From Ecdyonurus torrentis (lineage: Eukaryota > Arthropoda > Insecta > Ephemeroptera > Heptageniidae), in the NCBI GenBank assembly GCA_949318235.1, contig OX439134.1:16314874-16378873 (forward strand): a stretch of 64,000 nucleotides of DNA, given 5' to 3'. The position numbers and the translations under genes were made by a program. The notes under the pieces were generated by a model, which made no database searches, was not told the DNA's origin, and saw only the letters and a list, made by a program, of their open reading frames with translations. Of this stretch, positions 14,265 through 25,300 are shown piece after piece (the first letter of the stretch is position 1; each line of letters starts with the position of its first letter).

Positions 14265-14543
14265 GTAGAAATTATTTCAGTTATTTTTGGTAACTTAGTG
14301 TTTCATGCTATAAATAAAATTTTGTAACATGGATTGTAAAACAGTTGGGTTAAATTAAGAAATTGTATGCCTGATTTCTCCCAATTAAAAGACATTATTT
14401 ATTATTATTCCCCACAGTGTTAATTCAGTCAGTTTTTTTTAACCATTAATTCAATATTTAACTTTTTTATCAGGATTAGCTTAGACAATAAGCTTATGAT
14501 AATAGATTAATAGAAGATGGAAATACATAGCTACGTCCTTTTC

Positions 14544-14575
<32 letters not shown>

Positions 14576-15454
14576 TTCTTTTTTCATACTTTTTTGACCC
14601 ATGCTAAAATTTATCTAAAAATTGAGAATCCATCCAAATTTTTATTCATCTATTTCGTTCAATTTTTGTTCTCGTCCAATATTAACCTTTTTTGGTCCTG
14701 TTCTATTTACGTGAATAAAGGATCAAAGAAGGAAAAAATTGGCCGAGAACAATAATTTTACTAAATTGGACGTATAAGGAACTTATATAAGGGAATACAA
14801 ATGGATTAAAAAATATATAAGACCTCTGACCCTTTCTCTATAATTACCAATTTCTAAAAGAGCTCTTCACATATAGATGACATTTAAAAAGAGATATATT
14901 GATAGTAAATGAAATAATGATGATTAATTAAAATTCTTAATGTTCACTTCATTCATTCATCACCACAAAGTTCAACCTAAATACTATAAGTTAATCACAA
15001 GTGCACATAATATAAAAAATTGCATTTAGTTCATTCCGTGTAAACCGGGTCGAGAAAATTCTTTTTCAATAAATTTCTTCTGTGATCTACTTCAATTCAT
15101 ACATACATACATACATACATATAAATAAAATACCAATACCTTTTGAATGAAAATGACAAACATTATTTTTTTTTCTCTTTCTTCTTAAAATAACGGTATT
15201 ATGAAGTACTTTTTTTATGTGTTTACATAATTTACACATTTCATTAATTATTTATTCAAGTTGGTCCTCTGAATTAATGAGCTTGTTGAAAATTAAAAAA
15301 ATATATTACAAGGCGTTTATTTTAAATGTCATTATTTTTTTTTTGTAAGTAGTTTATAGTGTTTCACGTCATATAAAAAATATTGAAGTTATATTTTTTC
15401 CACTTAATGTTAGACAAATCTTGTTTTGCTAAGTTTAATTTTTTTCTTTTTATC
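14265..15454. other. AT-rich stretch, no gene seen
   Basis: Contains poly(T) at 14544 and a short (ACAT)n at 15099-15121; nothing else recognised. Confidence 0.55.
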
Positions 15455-15602
15455 AATTAACACTCCTATAACAAAAATTTTAAAATGTTACTAATGACAA
15501 AAAAAATAATAAAAAATCTAAGATAAAAAATTTAGAGTTGTTTTAAAATAATTAATTAAAATCTCATTAAAATTTTTAAATTTTTGTTATAAGAGTGATT
15601 AA
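15455..15602. mobile_element. Short MITE with CACTCYTATAACAAAAATTT ends
   Basis: The left end AATTAACACTCCTATAACAA and right end TTGTTATAAGAGTGATTAATT are inverted over about 30 bp (continuing AAATTT), enclosing about 85 bp of AT-rich DNA. One copy seen. Confidence 0.65.
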
Positions 15603-15940
15603 TTAAATTATTTTGGATCAAAAGTTCAATTTAATTTATTAACAATAAAGTTCATAAAGGTTATTATATTTTTAAATATTTAAAGATGAAATACCATTAG
15701 TATTTTTTACTGATTTGGTAAAACATTGGTGCTAATTATCAATTTATTTCATAATTATGGTTGAAAGTCAATCCTAAGTTGTTGACACTTAGAAAGCTAT
15801 TAAGTTAAGAGCGTTTTTTATGTACGGAGTCTTATCCTTTACCCGGGATATCTAAATTTTAAACTCTAGGAGATTGATAGTTGGGGATAGTTTATTAAGA
15901 AGATAGTTTTTTATTTTTTGTTTTTGTTTTGTTTTTTTAA

Positions 15941-16246
15941 GGCGTAGAACACGTTGAACAAAAAACATGTTTAATATCCTAACATATCTAAATATCAACG
16001 TTGATTTGGCCGGAGTTATTGATTTCTAATTTATTTTCCATTCACAAAATGACATCTACGGGTTTGTGACGTCACAGCTCACTAGTCCACGAGCGCGGAA
16101 ATAGGAGAGCTATGACGTCACAAACCCGCAGCTGTCATTTTGTGAATGTAAATTAAATTAAAAATCAACAACTCCAGCCAAATCAACATTGATATTTAGG
16201 TATGTAAGGATATAAGACATGTTTTTTATTCAAGGTGTTCTACGCC
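15941..16246. mobile_element. Foldback MITE, family A copy 1 (TTAA-flanked)
   Basis: The element runs from GGCGTAGAACACGTTGAAC to its inverse at the right end (CAAGGTGTTCTACGCC) and is flanked by TTAA at 15937-15940 and 16247-16250. Almost the whole element is two inverted arms of about 140 bp around a short GC-rich loop that includes GAGCGCGG. Each arm has TGACGTCA, the palindromic CRE core, next to the loop. No coding capacity. TTAA flanks are typical of piggyBac-type target duplication; that assignment is inference. Confidence 0.85.
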
Positions 16247-16336
16247 TTAAAGTTTTCTTTACAAACCTACCAATAATTGAGACTTGCGCCAAAATCTAAG
16301 TCCTAACCATATGCCAAAAATCAAGTATAATTAAAG

Positions 16337-16388
16337 ATAATTTTTTAATAAGCTTATTATTATAGTAATAAGCTTATTAAAAAATTAT
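16337..16388. repeat. Perfect 23-bp palindrome with 6-bp loop
   Basis: The arms are ATAATTTTTTAATAAGCTTA plus TTA and their exact inverse, separated by six bases. Each arm has AAGCTT. With 23 perfect pairs this is far beyond chance for AT-rich DNA and is possibly a recent foldback. Confidence 0.7.
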
Positions 16389-16907
16389 AGTACTACAGTA
16401 CTAACTATTGTTATAATATATACAATCAACATTCTTAAGTTCAGAAAAAAAATAATAATAACAACAAGAAAAATAACATCCAAAAATATTTGATATCCTA
16501 ACGATCGAAAAACGTTAAAACATCTAAAAATACACTTAATGAAAATATAAGTGCAAAATATAGAAGAAAAAAATGTATACAATTTTCAAAGTATTTTTAA
16601 GCTGAAGTATAAAAAAATACAGTAATATTATAGGAAAAACACATTGGTAATTGAAAAGAAAGAAAAAAACATTGTATGTTCAATGTATGAATAATGACCT
16701 TTTGTTTCACGGAAGTGTATCTATCTAACAACAATAACAAAACACCCTATACTTAAAATTATCATCAACAGAACTATACTTTTCAAGACAATAAAATAAT
16801 TACAAGTTTTTTTTCTTCTTATAAAACAAAAAAGACACAAGAAATTAGTTCTACGTATAATTTGATACAACGTGAGTAACAAATTTTACACGGAGAAAAA
16901 ATTTTAA

Positions 16908-17110
16908 GGCGGGAAATCATCTACTGAGAGATTTGACTAAAAAGTTGTAAAGAAAGAAAAATCTGAAATTTTGAACAGTGATACATTAGTATAAAGTATC
17001 TTCAAAAATGTGAGAAAAATTTGAGGTGTCACCATGCTAGATTTTAAATTATGATTTTTTTGAAGTTTTAGCCCATAAGAGCCTATGTTAATTTCAATAA
17101 TTTGCTCTCT
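16908..17110. mobile_element. Diverged relative of MITE family C, partial
   Basis: Follows TTAA at 16904-16907. It shares AAAAATCTGAAATTTTG, TGATAC and a stretch reading TTAGCCCATAAG...ATGTTAATTTCAATAATTT with the element at 13929. The GGGGACC ends are not conserved and the right end is lost before the family B copy at 17235. Confidence 0.6.
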
Positions 17111-17234
17111 TATCTGATGATGGGTTCTGAATTTTTTATTATTAAAGATAGCTTTTACTTTCAAATGGAATTATAAAGTTTAGAAGTTTTATTTTTAGAT
17201 TTTGACATACGAGTCATCTTAATACAACCCTTAA

Positions 17235-17561
17235 AGCCATAGACCACATAAAACAACATGTGCTTTTTAATGAATAAACATGAAATGGGATCTTCAAAAT
17301 TGATGACAATTTTTACCAGAATGTTAATGTAGCCCCACGAGAGAGCGTGAACATACTGTAAAGTATACATTTTGCGTGACTATTCATGTACGTCAGAAAC
17401 ATGCAAAAATTAGTATAAAAATTTGCGGGTTGCATAAATCGAAATTGCTGATCACTACTACGGAGCTACGGTTGAGTTTTGAGACAAACTAAAGTTATTT
17501 ATGTAAGTCCCATCAAGTGTTTTGTGATATAAATGTTTATGTTTTTCTCTGGTCTATTCCT
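17235..17561. mobile_element. MITE family B copy 2 (TTAA-flanked)
   Basis: Near-identical in layout to the copy at 9750: left end AGCCATAGACCACATAAAAC, right end TCTCTGGTCTATTCC, with TTAA on both sides. It directly follows a diverged family C fragment, so elements are clustered or nested here. Short open frames across it are incidental. Confidence 0.85.
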
Positions 17562-18349
17562 TTAAACCTTTTCTATGTTTTTTCTGCTCCGTAAATATGT
17601 AATGTGCTAACAATAGTTTATGCTATGGTGCTATACACTTTCTTTTCTTTTACTTTTGTGTGTAATATAGATGTATGAAACTTAAGTAATACATATTATG
17701 ATTTATGATGACTGATGAGAAACACATTGTTGAAGAATTAACTATGGTAACAGATAACAAATCTACTTTACCATTCATATAGATTACTATCGGGGATAAA
17801 AATTATAAAACACAAATTGTAATGAATATTATAACAATTATTATAAATTTAGCTAAATTAGCAACTCATTTGCATACATAAAAATAATTTAAAAAAATAC
17901 ATAAAAGCATTATAAAAAAAATGCTATTTACTATCAGGTAGCATGGTGTTAAAAATTGTTTTAATAGTAATAACAAAAAAGATAAATCAAGATAAAAAAA
18001 TTATATAACAATTGTTTTTATGACCAATGAACTTACAAAGTACATTTTAGTACCGTTTTAAAACAATTTTGTAATGAAAATTGAACTTTTACCGTGTAAT
18101 TTTTGTAAATAATAATAATAATAAAATGTATATAAAAAAGGCTCATGTTTTTAATATCTTTGGTACAAAATCTTTTGGTCTTTAAATGAACACGAATTTC
18201 GTTACTGTTATATTTTCGTACAAAGCACAACAAAAATAAAAGTTTAATTGATTTTCATGTATATCTCAATTAGCTACACTTTCAAGTGAAAAAACGTTTT
18301 TTTTTATACTCATATTGTAATTTTTATATATTCTACAGTACATTATACT

Positions 18350-18390
<41 letters not shown>

Positions 18391-18557
18391 CAAAGGGTGT
18401 GTTTTGTTAAGTTTGTATTATTACTTTCACTAATAAAGTCTGAACTTGCTATACTTATTTTTAATCAAGATTATCTATATTCAATATTAATTAATATAAT
18501 AATAATTAACTTGGGTGGTACTTTATTGTATAATAATTTTGACGAAATTCATATTAA

Positions 18558-18883
18558 AGGCATAGAAAACATGAAACAACACGTTCTTGTTAATTATTAA
18601 ACACAAATTTGGAATCTACAAAACTGATGATAATTTTTACAAGAATGTAAATGTGGCGCTACAAGAGAGCGTGAAAATACTGTAAAGTATGCTATTTGTG
18701 TGAAAATTTCTGTTTATGACGTCAGAAACAGGCAAAAATTAGTATGAAAATGTTGTGCGGGCTGCATGAATTAAAATTTTCTAATCCCTGCTACGGGATT
18801 TTGAGACCAATTAATGTTATTTATGTAAGTTCCATCATATGTTTTGTTATATAAATGCTAATGTTTTCATGTTGTCTATGCCT
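18558..18883. mobile_element. MITE family B copy 3, diverged (TTAA-flanked)
   Basis: Recognised by AACACGTTCTTGTTAATTAT-type drift over the family B body, the conserved TATGACGTCAGAAACA and ATTAGTATGAAAATGTTGTG, and the end GTTGTCTATGCCT before TTAA. It is older than the copies at 9750 and 17235 judging by substitutions. Confidence 0.8.
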
Positions 18884-19204
18884 TTAAGATTTTATTAAAA
18901 ATAAGAACCGAAATAAATTATTTATTGCAATTTCATATTATTTTGCATATTATACGAGTTACTTATACATTATGATGATTGTTGTACAGTACAGTTATTT
19001 TTATGCAAAAAAGGTAAAATTTCCCACCTTATTGAAGAATGTTTTTATGGCGTGACGAGTCAAATTAAAATATCATTTTAGTTCTTCTATATTAGTACCA
19101 TATATTTAAATACACGTATTTGAATTCTTAAAAATTGGTTTGTCGGAATAAATATTTTTCAAAGAAATACATATGGGTAAGATTTCTTAAATATATTTGT
19201 TTAA

Positions 19205-19503
19205 AGGCGTATAGAACACCTTGAACAAGAAAACATGTCTAATATCCTAACATGCCTAAATATCAACATTGAATTTGCCGGAGTCATTGATTTCTAATAT
19301 ATTTTCAATTCCTAAAATGGTAGCTGCGGTTTTGTGACGTCACAGCTCACTAGTCCACGCGCACGGAAATAGGCGAGCTGTGACGTCACAAACCCGCAGC
19401 TACCATTTTAGGAATGGAAAATAAATTAGAAATCAATGACTTCGGTTAAATTAGGTATGTTAGGGTATTAGACATGTTTTTTTGTTCAAGGTGTTCTACG
19501 CCT
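19205..19503. mobile_element. Foldback MITE, family A copy 2 (TTAA-flanked)
   Basis: Same layout as the copy at 15941: AGGCGTATAGAACACCTTG at the left, GGTGTTCTACGCCT at the right, TTAA on both sides. The arms meet at a loop near 19350-19375 that includes CACGCGCACGGAAATAGG. The inner arm is GGTAGCTGCGG paired with CCGCAGCTACC, which differs from copy 1 yet matches its own partner arm. Confidence 0.85.
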
Positions 19504-20032
19504 TTAAGTGCATATAGATTTTTTTTCTAATAAGTTTACAGGTACAGAATTTGAATTCAACCTCAAAATGCTATTTAGAAGTAAGAATTACCTATGTTAA
19601 ATATTGAAGAGTAGCTAATCGAAATGGAAAAAAAAAACAACTTAAAATTGCAGTTTTGGTTTTTTAAATTATTAAATTACTCTAAAAATTTAAGTTTTAC
19701 ATAAAACACAACAATAATACAACTTTTACATATATATTTTATTTCATCAGTACATTCTAATTAAATTTTTTAACAGTGTTCAACACAAATTTACGTACAT
19801 AAATTAACACTCATAGACAATTGTGACATTCCTTCACATTCTACCAAATTGAAAATTAACCCTATTCTCTTCTTATAATAATAATAAAATAAAAAATAAA
19901 TTCAAGGACACAATAGAATAATTACCTTGAATATAAATTATAATTTAAAGAATAAATTTCTATTGTATTAAAAAAAAATGTTACATAATCTAAATTTTGG
20001 TATATACGAGAAATGTTTAATGGGTCGTACCT

Positions 20033-20037
<5 letters not shown>

Positions 20038-20128
<91 letters not shown>
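20038..20128. repeat. (TA)n microsatellite, about 90 bp
   Basis: Uninterrupted TA. The Tyr-Ile frames across it on both strands are artefacts. Confidence 0.97.
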
Positions 20129-20130
<2 letters not shown>

Positions 20131-20522
20131 AAAGAACCATTCCCATGGAATCTAATCAAAAAAATTTCTAAGTAAGTATTATAATGTTAAAAAAAATTAA
20201 GGCTGATTTAGTAATAGTATTTTGTCAATATGTATGTAAGTTATTATGTAATATAGATTAATTACTTTTGCGATGTTGTTATTATTTATAGGTAATAGAT
20301 CATTGTGTCATGATCTACTTACAACAACAAAAAAAGATTAATTATTCTTTTTTTGTATTGAGTCGCATATGAAAATATTATTGAGCAGTTATTATAATGG
20401 CTTCAAGAAAGAAAAAAATGTTAATTTATAATTTTGCTACAGGCACACTTTTTATACTGCATTACGTATAGCTTAATAAACATTTATATTACTGATTTTA
20501 TTTTAGACTTCAAAACAATTAA

Positions 20523-20820
20523 AGGCGTAGAACACCTTGAACAAAAAAGTTGTGTAATATCCTAACAAACCTGATGATCAATGTAGATTTGGCCGGAGTC
20601 ATTGATTTCTAATTTATTTTCCATTCACAAAATGTCACTGGCGGTCACTGACGTCACAGCTCGCTTGTTTTACGCGCGCGTGAACCGGGCGAGCTGTGAC
20701 GTCAGTGACCGCCAGCGTCATTTTGTGAATTGAAAATAAATTAGAAATCAATGACTCCGGACAAATCAACGTTGATTTTCAGGATTGTTAGGATATTGCA
20801 CAACTTTTTTGTTCAAGGTG
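20523..20820. mobile_element. Foldback MITE, family A copy 3, right end truncated
   Basis: Begins AGGCGTAGAACACCTTGAAC after TTAA (20519-20522). The inner arms carry GGCGGTCACTGACGTCA and its exact inverse around a loop containing TTTTACGCGCGCGTGAACCG. The right terminus stops at CAAGGTG, and the last 15 or so bases plus TTAA are missing, so this copy is probably no longer mobilisable. Confidence 0.82.
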
Positions 20821-20909
20821 TAAATTATCATTACGTTATAATTGTATTATTCTATTATGTACAGATTCTATGATGAAAATTTTATTCTATTAATTGTCTT
20901 TATGTAATG

Positions 20910-21116
20910 TATTAAGAAACTTTTTTAACCCAGGCAGTTTAAAGTAACATTGGTTGTCACCAGAAGCGTTGATCTAGTCTTTATTTACAATGGACCACTT
21001 GCAATGAAATTTTTTTAATTGTTGCAAACTGTAATTGCAAACGATTTTTCCATAAGAAATGCATTAATAATATTTCAAGTTATTTTAAAAACTTCGTTCA
21101 TTGCAAGTGGTTCATT
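20910..21116 (+). repeat. Dispersed repeat family F, longest copy
   Basis: Joins the CCCAGGCAGTTTAAAGTAAC word to a downstream motif, CACTTGCAATGAAATT...TTGTTGCAAACT, which occurs alone at 13605-13680 and elsewhere. An inverted 20-mer with one mismatch (AATGGACCACTTGCAATGAA near 20995, inverse near 21100) sits in it. Confidence 0.6.
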
Positions 21117-21330
21117 AATAAAAATAATAACCTCGAGGACAGAGTTCTGGGCACAGCTAACATCGTGCGCAAAGTGCTTAGTTTGTAATCCCTCTATATG
21201 CCACCTGCAGTTTCTAATAGATAATTGGTACTGGATTATTCTCACCTTCACCTTGAATCAAGTAGGATTCCGGTGTTGGTGTTATAGAAGAAAAAAGAAA
21301 AGAACTCATGATAATAATTTTAAAAAATAA

Positions 21331-24223
21331 AAATTTTACTTATATAAACATTCAAAATAAAAATTCATTTTCAGTAGTCTTATTTTACTATACTTTAACA
21401 ATTATTTCATGGGTCATTAATTAGTCAATAAAGTGTTTAATTAATGCATTAATGCTGCATTAACCAAAGTCTCCAGCATGTATAAATGCATAATGAAATG
21501 CAATTTTACATCATAATGTCTGTACCTATTCATTTATGTTGTCAAGTTACATTATTATTTAAAAATCTTTTTACATTTCAATAATATCTCTATACTGTAC
21601 ATTTATATATTTATTTTTTCAAATTGAAACTCTTATACAGTATTAATACCATTCAGAAAGAAAAAAAATGACAAAACAAAAGTATAATGACCTTTAAAAC
21701 ATATTATACCGTAATATCAAAATAAAAATATTATATTATAATAGCAAAATCTATTTCTTTTTTTGTCTTGTTCTTTCAATCATAAAACAAAGATAAAATA
21801 TAACGTTTCACTTTTTTATGTTGTGGTATTATGAAGAAAATCATTCTAAACTGAATGAAGTTAAAACTAAAACCATTTCCTTTTCATATTAAATTATTGA
21901 AGGATAATCATTAAAAATATAAAAAAATATAAAAAAATATATAAGTTTAAAAATTATTCATGCATAAAATAGTTTTATCCTTTACTATAAATAATAAATT
22001 TTAACATTGAAGTTCTTATACGATGAAAGTTTTGAAGACTTATGAAATATTTTAGAGTCACATATATAGGATATAAAGTAAGGTCATTTTTGTATTGTTT
22101 CTTTAAAAGTATAAAAAATGAGTAATATCTCTGAGAAACTATGGGTTTTATCCAAAGTAACATTATATGGATTAGAAAGAAAAGAAACAAAAAATCAAAA
22201 GTTATACTTTTTTTTCTATAAAATAAATAGGTAGCATTTTACAATTTTCTCTCTTTTTAGCTGTGACTGCTGTGAGATATGATTTTTAACACTAGTTCTT
22301 TTAATTTGAGCAATTGGATAAAAAAATGCATATTTTTGAAATTAAAAATAATTTCAAATTCCAAAATTGTAAAAGCACATTTAACTGCTACAAATTTGTA
22401 AGAATTTTGTTTATTATAAAAGAAAAATTACATACATTATTCTGTTAAACAGTTTAAAAATTATTTAGATTTTAATGATTACTTATGGGCATACAAGAAA
22501 ATTAATTGTAAAATTACTAAGAAAAAAATACCATAGTTTAATGTATATTATAAACAAAAAATCAAATAAAAATGGACATTCTATTTTGCATTATAAAAAA
22601 CTAAAATGTATAACCATTAAATTTATTTTAATAATAATATTCTTCCTCCGTTTTAAGTGAAAATTATAATTAATCACAAATTCCCGCTAAAAAAATTTTA
22701 AGTCATTCATATTTTTTATACATTAATAAAAAAATAATAATAATAAAAAAAAAAAAACTTAAGGTTAAAAAAAAGTGTAAAGGTTTCTCGTTTTTAAGTT
22801 AAGTAGGTTAAAACTGAATTACAACATTTTTAAATGATTGCAACGATAAATATAAAGTCAGTCTGATATAAGTTGAACTTATTTATAATATAACAGTATA
22901 ATGTTATATAGTAAGAAAACAAACAACTTTTATATAGTATTTTTATCGGAAGTATAATTAATTATTTAAATTATGCGGGTGTAGACTTTGAATAAAAAGA
23001 AACTTTCATTTAAAATAATAATGTAAAAAATTTCACTTATTTATTAAACAAAAGATTTAAAAGATAAATATGCTAAAATTTTATTTGTATTTAACATTTT
23101 TATCTTAATTTTATTAAAGAATGAATAATTTCTCTTATATATAAAAACTTCCTGAATTGTTAAAAAAAATTCATGTTTATTTTTACGTAAATTTGGTGGT
23201 TTTAATTGACAACTTGTTGATGAACTGTTTACTGTTACAAACTTCTTTATTAATAAATAAATAAACTTTTTAGTGACTGTATTATTAAATAATGGTCAAA
23301 TTAAATCTTCAATACTTTCCTTATGGCAAAAAAAAAAAAAAAAAAAAAAAAAGTCACAAATTTTACAAAAGTGAAATATTATGCATCGTGTAAGTCATCA
23401 AATAAACTATAATTTATTGCATTTTTATGCTGCACTCGCAAATATGTGTATAGCAAAGAAAGTCATACCCTAAATTATTATATTTTTAGTACAAAAAAAA
23501 AGTTAAAAATTTAAACTTTTAACCTAAATAGATAGTAGATAAGATAAGAGAACGCCAGAAAAAATAATATTAATAAATTGAAGTCACTTATATTTTAAAA
23601 CAGTAACTGTTTTTTCACTTTTTTTTTGTGAACTGATATGAAAAATATGAAACATAATTAATTGATATTTTGTGTTTAATGGTTTTTATATTTTATCTTT
23701 TCAAGGGTCTCAGTTTTTTTATGTTTACGTACATTATAATTTTAGTTAATATTATACAATTTCAGTTTCAGTTTATTTATTTATTGAAATATAGCATTTT
23801 ATTGTTAGTGCCATATAATATAATTAATAGCTTATTTGATAAAAAAAAATCTTAAGCTTAATTTGAAGAAGTTGCCACTTTTTTATTATTATTTTAGAGC
23901 GTTGGTGAAGTTGGTATTATATTGTTGAGTATGGCATGCACATAATATTATGGCTTTGAAGCATTTCAATATTTCTAGTAACCTTAGTTACGTACGCTGC
24001 AATATTATCACTATGCAATAAAAAATTAATTAATTTCTGTCTCTTTTGTAAAAAAAAGTGACACAAAATATCATTTGAATGTGCTTAATTTTTGCCTATA
24101 CAGTGCAATATCCATTTTAAAAGCACTTGTAATTAAATTCATTGCACGCAGATTGCATTACACTTTGTGAATAAGGTCCATTGTTCAATTAAAGAAAAAC
24201 ATAGAAAAAATTAGTAAAAAAAA
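21331..24223. other. Probable intron sequence downstream of the PTB exon
   Basis: AT-rich with poly(A) at 23328 and no recognisable exon or mobile element. The assignment as intron rests on the donor at 24231. Confidence 0.55.
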
Positions 24224-24235
24224 TTACTCACCAGA
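24224..24235 (-). other. 5' splice site closing the PTB exon
   Basis: The minus strand reads TCTG|GTGAGTAA. The exon would end at 24232 and the intron begin with GTGAGT at 24231. The TAA at 24226-24224 that ends the open frame is part of the donor, so the last two apparent residues (Gly-Glu) and the stop are probably intronic. The intron phase is 1. A genuine stop here is possible but would be a coincidence with a near-perfect donor. Confidence 0.8.
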
Positions 24236-25300
24236 ACTAGTTCTCTCCTCCACAATATATCTCTGTTTCGTATTATCCATAATTCTTTCTCGACGTTCAA
24301 TAACATCTCCAGTATTAGCATGATGATGATGATTATTTCTTGATGATGATGTCACAACAGCATCAACAATTTTATTTCTTGATACAACATGATGATGTAA
24401 ATGATTTGGACTTGGTGGTGCATCATCAGAACCAATACCACTTGAACCACCACTTGATTCTGGTGGTGTTAATGCTGGATCATTAACTAAACCAGTAATA
24501 TTTGCATTTCTACATCTTCTTAATTCAATACCAGTTAAATTACCACGTTGTCTATGTACTGTATCATAATCTCTAGGTGGTAATAATAATGGTCCACGTA
24601 TTCCATGTAATTTTTCACGTAATTCAGCTGCTAATGAATCATATAATGTAGCTATTCTTTCACCACCACGATCAGATGAACCAGATGATTCAGTATCTCT
24701 AGTACTTGTACTTCTACCATCACTACCACCAGTTGATCTTCTATTTAAATTATTATGACCATTTAATAATCCTTTAGCTTGTAATCTTGTTTCAATATCA
24801 TTGAATTTCTTCTGATTATCAGGTCTATCTATTAATGTTTGTAATTGTGAACGTAATATAGTTGCAGTTTCAACTGAATCACATCTATAACAATGTACAT
24901 GTACTGGACATCTTGTTATAGGGTTGTATATTAATAATATACATGATACTATATCATCATTAGGGGATGATTCTTGTACTACACATGTAACAGCATGATG
25001 TGGTATAAAGTGTTTAACTATATCACTATTAGTACCAGTTTTAGTACCTGTTACATTTTGTATGATTTTTAGTCCTTTATGACTAACTTGTAATGTTACT
25101 TTAAATGGTTCTACATCTCTTTCTTTTTGTATTAAATGTCTAACTATTGGTTTAACATATTCTTCACCACGTAAACCTTTAGCTTCTTGAGCACCTAAAA
25201 ACCATACATAATATGATGATTTTTTAATATCTTTAATATTCATTTTATTATTATTATTATTTCTATTACTAATTTTATTACTAGGACCTTTTAATGCCAT
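24232..25300 (-). CDS. PTB/PID-domain adaptor-like protein, first coding exon (partial CDS)
   Basis: Seen: an open frame from ATG at 25300 giving 356 complete residues plus one base of a split codon. Residues 1-28 are Asn/Lys-rich and include a run of five Asn. Residues 29-158 look like a phosphotyrosine-binding (PTB/PID) fold: a first strand YYVWFLGAQEAKGLRG, a middle strand VTLQVSHKGLKII, then FIPHHAVTCVVQ, and a C-terminal helix after CPVHVHCYRC (SVETATILRSQLQTLI). Residues 183-213 are Ser/Arg/Gly-rich and low in complexity. A block at 214-265 (LYDSLAAELREKLHG, then LLLPPRDYDTVHR) looks conserved rather than random. The tail has Ser/Pro-rich and His-rich runs. Known: PTB domains bind NPxY-type peptides or phosphoinositides in cytoplasmic signalling adaptors. 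Inferred: an intracellular adaptor; its ligand is unknown. The start is favoured by an in-frame TGA six codons upstream and a good context (A at -3, G at +4); Met20 is a fallback. Codons are strongly A/T-ending. I do not recognise a gene symbol. Confidence 0.9.

Noticed and set aside
15040..15070. GTAAACCGGGTCGAGAA resembling a tRNA T-arm word
   Set aside because: No matching cloverleaf arms around it.
17161..17370. 69-codon minus-strand frame
   Set aside because: Lies in the family B MITE and does not persist in the other three copies.
19922..20175. Frames on both strands rich in Tyr-Ile
   Set aside because: They translate the (TA)n tract; no sequence outside it looks coding.
21019..21330. 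103-codon plus-strand frame with a Cys/Trp-rich end
   Set aside because: It begins inside a dispersed repeat and shows no domain; likely chance.
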